A stretch of DNA of 31,494 nt, taken from NCBI GenBank assembly GCA_038240875.1, contig JBBRGG010000007.1, positions 1 through 31,494 on the forward strand, given 5' to 3'. The DNA is from JBBRGG01 sp038240875 (GTDB lineage: Bacteria; Planctomycetota; Phycisphaerae; Phycisphaerales; UBA1924). The notes beneath the pieces were generated by a model, which made no database searches, had not been told where the DNA came from, and saw nothing but the letters and a program-made list of their open reading frames with translations. A program made the position numbers and the translations under genes. Shown piece after piece: positions 25,679-31,494 of this stretch. Each line of letters begins with the position of its first letter. Position 1 is the first letter of the stretch.

Positions 25679-27658
25679 ATGTCCAATGACATCACCAAGC
25701 GTACTTCCGCGAATCACGCTTACTCCAATCTTCGTCGTTCGAGCGTCCTGCTCGCCGCCGCGGGCGCCTTGGCGAGCGTGCTCACCGGCTGCGACACTCG
25801 CAGCGATTCGACCAGAGCGATCCAAGCCGGGTCCAACAAGCTCAGCGCGTTGACCGGTGGCGGCACCGCCCCAGCCTCCGTCGAATCCACGGACAAGGCG
25901 ATGAACTTAATCATCAGCACCGTGCAAAGCGCAACCACCGACAGCGATCCCAAGACCGCCGCTGCTGCACTGCTCCTGACTTCCCAGGCCCACTTTGGCT
26001 TGGCCGAAGGACCCGCCGACAACGCGATGAGGCTTGATCGCGAAGTCCGCCGTGGCTTTGATTACGCCAACAACCTGGCTTCTTCCTGGACCGCGCTCAA
26101 CGCCGCGGCTGCCGCCGCCGAAGCCTTTAACCCCGCGAGCACGATCGCCGAATTCAACCAAACGATCACAAGCAAGCGTCAAGAATCGACAGCGGAACGT
26201 GCCGCCCTGCGTGAGATCAAGAGCCGCATCGACGCGCTCGACACCCAGCGCAAGGCCGCGCAGGCCAGCGCGGAACAAATCCAGTCGCAGTACGCCGTTC
26301 AGATGGATTCGATCCGTGGCATGTCGGCAATCGCCGCAACGCCGATTGTTGAGAAGGCTCAGGAACTCTGGCGTCAGGCTGAAAAGCTGCGTTTGGACGC
26401 GGCACGTTTGACCGCTCAAATCGAAGTTCTCGGGCCTGAAGCCACGAGCCGTGCAACGGTTGCGGATCAATTTGACAAGCAGGTTGTCGATTTGACTGGT
26501 GCTATCGCCGAGCTCGAAGCTCGCAAACAGATCCAGAGCAGGACGGCTGCCGCAGCTCGCACCGAAGCACAAACCATCGCAGGCACACTCGACCAGACGA
26601 TCTTCGACGCAGGCAAGCGATTGAACGACGAAGTTATTCCTGCGTACGCCACGGCGATCAGCACGTTTGAAAAGGCGGCTCGCGCATCGGCTTCTGCCGA
26701 AGCTGCGTCGCCGGTTGCTGCTCGCATCTCGACGGGCTCGGCTCGCCAATCGATCGCCGAACTGTATTGGAACACGGCTCAGGCACACGCGTACAGCTCG
26801 CGCGTCCTCGACACGCTCACGTCGAACACGCCCTCGCTTCCCAACGCATCGGACTACGCGAATCGTGCCAAGGCGTCCAGAGACGCCGCCAAGGTTGCAC
26901 TGGATCAGGCTCGCGAGAACTACGGCCAGGCCGAGCGTGCGTTTTCGAGTGCGCCCGCGCAAGGCTCGTCGCGCGATCGCTTGCAGAAGCTTGGCGAATT
27001 GCTCAGTAAAGCAGCACAAGTCACCGAAGGCAAGTCGATTGATCTTGGTAACTCCTTCGGATTCAAGGGCGTTTCTGTGGCTCCCGAACGCGATCGCGTT
27101 AGCGAAGCCAAGCTCATGATGACCGCGTATAACGTGCTGATTGCCGAGGGAAAGTTTGACGAAGCCTTGGGCATGGTCGTCGGCGATGAAGATGCGGTCG
27201 CTGCGTATCGCACGAGCAACCAGCTCTCGGGTGTTGCCAATCGCCTTGATGCCGCGATCAAGAACAAGTTTCCGGGCAAGTCGCTTGCTGATGGCTTGGG
27301 CCAGTTGTCGGCAATGGGCATAAACGCTGACACGCTCAAGGGCGTGCAGGACGTGAACACGCTTGAGTTTAAGGCCAACGAAGATGGCACCGTTTCGGTT
27401 ACCAACTCCGCTATGCCAACGATGCCGATCTCGCTGCGTGATATCAATGGCGTCTGGAAGCTCGACGTCAATCCGCTTAAGCCGATGCTCGCGCAGGCTG
27501 CCATGATGATGGGGCCGCTGACAACTGTGTTTGGTGCGGTTGCCGACGATGTTGAAGCTGGCAAGTTTGACACTGTCGAAGCCGTTGGCGCTGATCTCAT
27601 GGCCAAGTTGCAAAAAGCCATGATGGACGCGATGAGTGGGGGCATGGGTGGCGGGTAA
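25679..27658 (+). CDS. Large predicted lipoprotein with long helical region
   Basis: A 659-residue protein not recognised as a known family. The N-terminus has RRSS, a hydrophobic helix and the lipobox LTGC, with Cys38 as the lipidated residue, so it should sit in a membrane facing the periplasm. Residues about 60-450 are Ala-rich and mostly helical, with Glu/Gln/Arg spacing that suggests coiled coil (for example KRQESTAERAALREIKSRI). A C-terminal part (480-650) looks globular, with FKANEDGTVSVTNS and WKLDVNP beta strands, and ends in a Met/Gly-rich tail. The start at 25679 is the only ATG before the signal. It ends at a strong terminator and stands alone. A structural or envelope role is a guess. 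Confidence 0.82.
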   Translation: MSNDITKRTSANHAYSNLRRSSVLLAAAGALASVLTGCDTRSDSTRAIQAGSNKLSALTGGGTAPASVESTDKAMNLIISTVQSATTDSDPKTAAAALLLTSQAHFGLAEGPADNAMRLDREVRRGFDYANNLASSWTALNAAAAAAEAFNPASTIAEFNQTITSKRQESTAERAALREIKSRIDALDTQRKAAQASAEQIQSQYAVQMDSIRGMSAIAATPIVEKAQELWRQAEKLRLDAARLTAQIEVLGPEATSRATVADQFDKQVVDLTGAIAELEARKQIQSRTAAAARTEAQTIAGTLDQTIFDAGKRLNDEVIPAYATAISTFEKAARASASAEAASPVAARISTGSARQSIAELYWNTAQAHAYSSRVLDTLTSNTPSLPNASDYANRAKASRDAAKVALDQARENYGQAERAFSSAPAQGSSRDRLQKLGELLSKAAQVTEGKSIDLGNSFGFKGVSVAPERDRVSEAKLMMTAYNVLIAEGKFDEALGMVVGDEDAVAAYRTSNQLSGVANRLDAAIKNKFPGKSLADGLGQLSAMGINADTLKGVQDVNTLEFKANEDGTVSVTNSAMPTMPISLRDINGVWKLDVNPLKPMLAQAAMMMGPLTTVFGAVADDVEAGKFDTVEAVGADLMAKLQKAMMDAMSGGMGGG

Positions 27659-27689
27659 TACGTATGCAAGCATGAATTTGCTCCTCAAC

Positions 27690-27713
27690 CCCTCCAGTGA
27701 TGGAGGGTTTTTT
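27690..27713 (+). terminator. Intrinsic terminator after the lipoprotein gene
   Basis: A perfect 7-bp stem (ccctcca / tggaggg) with a GTGA tetraloop is followed by six T. It begins 31 bases after the stop. Confidence 0.93.
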
Positions 27714-28027
27714 GTTTGTACGTGTAAGCGCGATGCCGACGAGGTATCACACGTAGTACCGGTGCGCTCACCATCGGCGCGCGCACAAAGGCGGCGCGTG
27801 TGCGCACGAATATGGTCGGTTCTGGTGAGAGTTTGATGGCGTAGAGAGTGACGTGCTCAAGAGTTAGGGAAAGAAAGCACGAATTGCGAGTCGGAAAGGC
27901 AGCACCACGATCGAAGCGATCATGACATGTCATGGTGGCACGAAGACAAGGTGAAGGTAAAGCAACCGGCGGGGACCGCCGGACCACCCAAGGCCAAGGC
28001 AAAGGCACGAAGGCAAAGGCTCAGGTT
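27714..28027. other. Intergenic region (314 bp) with inverted repeat
   Basis: No gene is supported; the frame on the minus strand covering 27685-28008 would run through the terminator and has no homology I recognise. A 7-bp GC inverted repeat, ccggcgg/ccgccgg, at 27966-27982 lies downstream of the minus-strand cox cluster and could be part of its terminator, though the T run after it is poor. Imperfect aaggc repeats fill 27988-28020. Confidence 0.45.
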
Positions 28028-28900
28028 TTAGTTTGTGTTGGGTGAGGCTGTCGGAGTTTGCCGTTTCCAGCTGACGGATTTTTTCGTACCTGGCGCGATG
28101 GCGAAGAAGAGCGAGACCACTCCTAGTAGCCCAGCGAACATACTCGCGGGCAGTGTCCAGCTTGCGGCGCCAAGCGCATCAAGGCGGAAGTTTTTGGTCG
28201 GGCCTGATCGCGGCATGAGGTTCATGGCGGCTTGGTATTGCCAGGTGTTCTCGCGAAGCTCGCCTGGCTTTGGTTCTTTCATGCGGTACGCGGTTGGGTG
28301 CTTGAGGCGGCCGTGCGTGAAGGAGCCATCGGGTTGCAACTCGTAGAAGTCAAAGATCCAATCGCGCTTCCAGACTAGGCCCCAGGTTTCAGGTTCGGCG
28401 CCGGGGCGACTGCTGCGAGTCATGATGAGAAGGCGGTCGGGAAGTTCTGGCGTACCTAGCCGCTTGACGAATTCATTATCGGTCATGCCACTGGCGTCGG
28501 CGAAACGCATGACGCGGAGCCAATCAGCGTGATCCAGAAGGCCGGGCAAGCCATCGCGGGCGGCGGCGATGGTTCGGCGGATGCGGAGGGTTTGATCGCC
28601 ATAGGTCACGATGACGGTGTCGGCTTGGCCGGTTTCGTGTTCGTCTTGGAAGGTGACGGGTCGATTGGCGTAGATGAAGGTTCGATCGTTTATAGGCTGG
28701 AAGCGAAAGAAATGCCTTGGGCTGGCGTCGTGGAAGGCGATGATGCGTTGCATCAGGAAGCCGACGCAGGCGATGCAGAGGATGAACGAAACAGCGGAGA
28801 CTATGCCTAATAATCGGCGGAACGTTCGTTGCTTGTGAGCGAGGATTGGCTGTTGATTGGGCTTTGAAAGCGGGCTGGTAGATTGTGGGAAGGAAGTCAT
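28028..28900 (-). CDS. Two-TM membrane protein at the end of the cox cluster
   Basis: A 290-residue protein, function not recognised. A cytoplasmic Gln/Pro/Ser-rich start is followed by a transmembrane helix (about 28-52, LLGIVSAVSFILCIACVGFL), a ~190-residue extracytoplasmic domain and a second helix near the end (about 247-268). The soluble domain has RTFIYANRPVTFQ and WGLVWKRDWIFDFYEL, with many aromatic residues but no Cys pairs or histidine clusters typical of metal sites. It is the last gene on the minus strand after subunits I, III and IV, so an assembly or accessory role in the oxidase is possible; this is inference from position only. ATG at 28900 has no clear ribosome binding site. 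Confidence 0.75.
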   Translation of the reverse strand: MTSFPQSTSPLSKPNQQPILAHKQRTFRRLLGIVSAVSFILCIACVGFLMQRIIAFHDASPRHFFRFQPINDRTFIYANRPVTFQDEHETGQADTVIVTYGDQTLRIRRTIAAARDGLPGLLDHADWLRVMRFADASGMTDNEFVKRLGTPELPDRLLIMTRSSRPGAEPETWGLVWKRDWIFDFYELQPDGSFTHGRLKHPTAYRMKEPKPGELRENTWQYQAAMNLMPRSGPTKNFRLDALGAASWTLPASMFAGLLGVVSLFFAIAPGTKKSVSWKRQTPTASPNTN

Positions 28901-28988
28901 GGTGGGCTCAGGAAGCCGCGGTGGCCGCGTGTTGGGATAAGGCGACGTTGATTCTGGGAGAGATTAGATTCGTTGAACGGTTTGATTT

Positions 28989-29035
28989 AGTTTGCGGCGG
29001 GCTTAGTTTGCGGCGGGCTTAGTTTCGGCGGGCTT
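28989..29035. repeat. 16-bp tandem repeat after the subunit IV gene
   Basis: Units agtttgcggcgggctt at 28989 and 29005 are exact, with a 15-bp copy at 29021. On the minus strand they carry TAA and overlap the in-frame extension of the subunit IV gene. Confidence 0.95.
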
Positions 29036-29074
29036 GGTTTCAGTTGGAGCGTCTTCGCCTTCGTGGGACTGGTA

Positions 29075-29749
29075 TCAATCACCGTCAGGCGAGGCGGCGA
29101 GCGCGTTGGTGGTTCCGGTTTGGGGGCGCGACTGATTGGCGTTAGAATTGGCGGGTTTTGGGGTAGCGTGATAGCCATGGGCGGCGTGCTTTTCTTGGAG
29201 CTTTTTCTCGTAGTACGCGAGGGCTGCTTGTTTAGTACCTAGTTCTTTGGTGAGCTTTTCGATGTAGCGATCGCGGGCGGCTATGACTAAAGGCTTGCCA
29301 TCGGTACCGGCTACGCCAGAGCCCGTGCCACCGGCGATGACTTGGCCGGCTTTGAATTCGTCGATGCGGTCGCGGGTGAGCAGGTCAAGGCTCGTGAACC
29401 CGAGGAAGAGGGCGACGGCCAAGAGCGAGTAGGCGACGATGATGGAGTTGATCGGGTTGTCGTAACGCAGCTGCATGAAGATGCCGAGGACCAAAAGGCT
29501 CTTGACGGTGGCGATGCTCATGGCGATGGCGATGTTGACCCATGCTGGAAGAAGAAAGTCGAACTCGCCTTGGACCCAGACTTCAAACTGGGCTAGGCCG
29601 ACGGTGAGCCCGGTAAACAAAAGAAGCATTGCGAGAACTATGCGAAGCTGCATGGGCCCGATGATGACGTGGCTGTGGTGTTCGGCTTCGGCGTTGTGCG
29701 GATCGAGCTCGTCGAAATGGCTGGCTGTGGGTGATGGGGCAGTGGCCAT
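29075..29749 (-). CDS. Cytochrome c oxidase subunit IV family protein
   Basis: A 224-residue membrane subunit of a heme-copper oxidase. A His-rich cytoplasmic segment (ELDPHNAEAEHHSHV) precedes three hydrophobic helices (about 34-54, 70-90 and 99-122). The second includes SIATVKSLLVLGIFMQLRY, typical of prokaryotic subunit IV. A long charged tail follows with a coiled-coil-like part (RDRYIEKLTKELGTKQAALAY). The ATG at 29749 has AGGA about nine bases upstream and starts at the usual point; the longer frame to 29815 is not favoured. The TGA at 29075-29077 may be secondary: the same frame continues for 23 protein-like codons to a TAA at 29003 (see findings). Lies between subunit III and the two-TM protein. 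Confidence 0.88.
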   Translation of the reverse strand: MATAPSPTASHFDELDPHNAEAEHHSHVIIGPMQLRIVLAMLLLFTGLTVGLAQFEVWVQGEFDFLLPAWVNIAIAMSIATVKSLLVLGIFMQLRYDNPINSIIVAYSLLAVALFLGFTSLDLLTRDRIDEFKAGQVIAGGTGSGVAGTDGKPLVIAARDRYIEKLTKELGTKQAALAYYEKKLQEKHAAHGYHATPKPANSNANQSRPQTGTTNALAASPDGD

Positions 29750-29952
29750 GGTTGAGTTCCTGAGCGAGCGAAACTGGAACGCGAAACTGGAATACGAAAA
29801 TTGGAATGTGATCAAGCGAAGAGAATCTGGATCGAAGTTAATTGAGTAGATCAGTAGAATTCAGAGCTGCGCACAGAATGAGGCGTAGGCGGGGTAGACA
29901 CATGAAAGATGCTTGTGAAACGAGAAGAGAGAAGTCATTCTGTGACGGATTT

Positions 29953-30648
29953 TTAGTGGATCAGGTATAAGAGCGGGAAGAGGAAGATCCAGATCAAGTC
30001 GACGATGTGCCAGTAGAGGCCGGTGAATTCGGCGCCGGTGTAATACTTGGGGCCGTAGGTGCCTTTGCGAGAAAGGAAGTAAACGCGTGCGATGAGGACC
30101 ATGCCGATGATGACGTGGATGGCGTGGAGGGAGGTGCCACAGTAGTAAACGGACCACCATAGAGGCATGTTGGGATCGATGGCGAAGGGGTAGTCAAAGA
30201 GCATGCCTGGGCGTTTGCCTTCGGACCACTTGGGCATGTACTCGAAGATGAACTTGATCGCGAGAAACGCTATGCCGCAGATGAAGGTGATGATGAGGTT
30301 GAACTGGGCTCGCTTTTGCTGATTGGTTTGAAGGCAGTAGACGCTGGCCGCCATGGTGTAGGAAGAGATGAGTAGGACAACGGTGTTAAGGCCACCTAAT
30401 CGCCAGTCAAGGGATTGAGAGCCTTCGGCCCACGCGGCGGGATACAACATGCGGAAGAGTGCATAGGCACAAAAGATGCCTGCGAAGAGCAAGATTTCGG
30501 TGGCGAGGAAGAGCCAGAAGCCGGTCTTGGCACCGTCGAATTCGTCGAAGGAGGAGCGCCAATGGTGCCCGTGTGCGTGGCGAGCCCAAAGAGGCTTGCG
30601 TTTGGCCTCTTTGATGCCGCCGGGGTTTTTGCTATCGAGCGTGGTCAT
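29953..30648 (-). CDS. Cytochrome c oxidase subunit III
   Basis: A 231-residue integral membrane subunit of the aa3/caa3-type oxidase, which supports proton uptake and stability. Five helices are visible, as in the short bacterial form: FWLFLATEILLFAGIFCAYALF, a helix from LGGLNTVVLLISSY, one around LIITFICGIAFLAIKFIFEY, one at TSLHAIHVIIGMVLIARVYF and the final WHIVDLIWIFLFPLLYLI. The conserved glutamate of helix III and the H-x2-H of HAIHV are present. ATG at 30648 chosen; a TTG at 30669 is in frame. The next gene downstream, subunit IV, starts 203 bases later; subunit I ends 126 bases upstream. Confidence 0.93.
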   Translation of the reverse strand: MTTLDSKNPGGIKEAKRKPLWARHAHGHHWRSSFDEFDGAKTGFWLFLATEILLFAGIFCAYALFRMLYPAAWAEGSQSLDWRLGGLNTVVLLISSYTMAASVYCLQTNQQKRAQFNLIITFICGIAFLAIKFIFEYMPKWSEGKRPGMLFDYPFAIDPNMPLWWSVYYCGTSLHAIHVIIGMVLIARVYFLSRKGTYGPKYYTGAEFTGLYWHIVDLIWIFLFPLLYLIH

Positions 30649-30774
30649 GAGAATCTCGGGTAGGGACAAATGTCAGTGCAGGCAGCCTTCGCAGGCGAAA
30701 ACCAGAAATTTACCAGCATGAACCAAAGTAAGACATGAATCAAAGCAAGGTTATCAAACTTTGCAAGTCGTAGA

Positions 30775-31494
30775 TTAGTGCTTGGGCCGCTTCAAGTTCT
30801 CAGGGGGGATTGGGTAATCCTTGGAAGCCCAGCCTGGCGGGACGGTAGTGTCGAAGTCGTAGGGGCCGTGCGTGACGATGGGTTCGTGGTCGAAGTTGTG
30901 CTCGCTTGGTGGGCTTGCGGCTTCCCATTCGAGAGTGAGGCCGCCCCATGGGTTTTGTGGAGCCTTTTTGCCTGCAAAGAGAGAGTGGGCAAAGACTGCG
31001 GCGTGGATGAGGAAACCGATGAGAAGTACGAAGGAGCCAACGGTCGAGATCTGGTGAAGCAGGGTGAATTCGGTGAAGTACGAGGCGTAACGGCGGGGCA
31101 TGCCTTGCATGCCGAGGAAGAACTGGGTGAAGAAGGTGACGTTGAAGCCAATGAAGACGGTGAGGGCGCCGATGATGGCCCATCGCTGGCTGTACATCTT
31201 TCCAAACATCTTGGGCCACCAGTGGTGGAGGCCGGCCATGAGGGCCATGATCGTGCCACCCATCATGACGTAGTGGAAGTGGGCAACGACGAAGTAGGAA
31301 TCGTGCAAGTGAACGTCGGTGGCGAGGGTGCCTAGGGGAAGTCCGGTGAGCCCGCCGATGGTGAAGAGGAAGAGGAAGATAAGGGTGTAGATCATCGGAG
31401 CGTTGAGCTCGATGGAACCTTTGTCAAGAGTCGCGATCCAGTTAATTACCTTCACGGCGGGAGGAATCGCGACGAGGGACGGGAGGAAGGAGAA
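30775..31494 (-). CDS. Cytochrome c oxidase subunit I, C-terminal part (partial)
   Basis: The last 239 codons of the catalytic subunit; the gene continues beyond the right edge. It contains HDSYFVVAHFHYVMMGG, where the two histidines of HFH ligate heme a3 and heme a. Before it lies LFTIGGLTGLPLGTLATDVHLHDSY, the usual helix VIII-X boundary. The C-terminal region has three to four further helices and a polar tail (GPYDFDTTVPPGWASKDYP) as in planctomycete homologues. The frame is open across positions 31456-31494 (FSFLPSLVAIPPA), so the GTG at 31455 is not the true start. First gene seen of the minus-strand cox cluster. Confidence 0.95.
   Translation of the reverse strand, partial: FSFLPSLVAIPPAVKVINWIATLDKGSIELNAPMIYTLIFLFLFTIGGLTGLPLGTLATDVHLHDSYFVVAHFHYVMMGGTIMALMAGLHHWWPKMFGKMYSQRWAIIGALTVFIGFNVTFFTQFFLGMQGMPRRYASYFTEFTLLHQISTVGSFVLLIGFLIHAAVFAHSLFAGKKAPQNPWGGLTLEWEAASPPSEHNFDHEPIVTHGPYDFDTTVPPGWASKDYPIPPENLKRPKH

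Noticed and set aside
27685..28008. Minus-strand frame of 107 codons
   Set aside because: It runs through the intrinsic terminator at 27690, has poor coding composition and no recognisable domain.
28987..29178. Minus-strand frame of 63 codons over the end of the subunit IV gene
   Set aside because: It is in a different frame from subunit IV; the natural continuation after the TGA is in the subunit IV frame, so this is a shadow.

Overview
The window looks like chromosomal DNA of a planctomycete, most probably of the Phycisphaerae lineage. This is inferred from gene content, since no rRNA is present. The clues are a prepilin-like secreted protein with an N-terminal FTLIE methylation site and a C-terminal H-x9-DG motif, a fused type I dehydroquinase/shikimate dehydrogenase, a FabZ-like dehydratase beside an elongated acyl carrier protein, a secreted protein with a C-x4-CHGG motif, and a chemotaxis set that uses CheX. 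Gene density is high and no insertion sequence, phage gene, CRISPR array or complete tRNA is visible.

Layout. 1-1280 (+): acyl carrier protein and 3-hydroxyacyl-ACP dehydratase-like protein. 1338-3113 (-): aroDE, convergent with them. 3665-4735 (+): pseudopilin-like protein ending at a strong intrinsic terminator. 5001-6404 (+): tyrS. 6524-8887 (-): exported S9 prolyl oligopeptidase-family enzyme. 9052-13541 (-): a zinc-ribbon membrane protein, pyrE, an MFS transporter, truD and a DUF151 bifunctional nuclease-like protein; the last two overlap by 11 bases. 13819-16756 (+): DnaJ-like co-chaperone and a polyprenyl-phosphate sugar-1-phosphate transferase. 17035-23659 (+): chemotaxis cluster cheB-cheW-cheR-cheA-cheX-cheY, closed by an intrinsic terminator. 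23948-27658 (+): secreted C-x4-CH protein and a large lipoprotein, again with a terminator. 28028-31494 (-): cytochrome c oxidase cluster (subunits I, III, IV and a two-TM protein); subunit I runs off the right edge.

How the genes work together. The che genes give a complete cytoplasmic signalling circuit: CheA kinase, CheW coupler, CheR/CheB adaptation, CheY output and CheX phosphatase. No receptor or motor gene is included. The cox genes are the C-terminal part of a heme-copper oxidase operon.

The most distinctive property is a high density of short perfect or near-perfect tandem repeats, at about 17 places. Where the repeat lies inside a reading frame the unit is a multiple of three (9, 12, 15 or 18 bp). 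Outside frames it is usually not (7, 8, 13, 14, 16). Several repeats end exactly on a start or stop codon. In the subunit IV gene an in-frame TGA is followed by 23 more protein-like codons that run into such a repeat. I see no clearly new multi-gene system; the best leads are this repeat behaviour, the CheA pseudo-HPt domain and the C-x4-CH protein.
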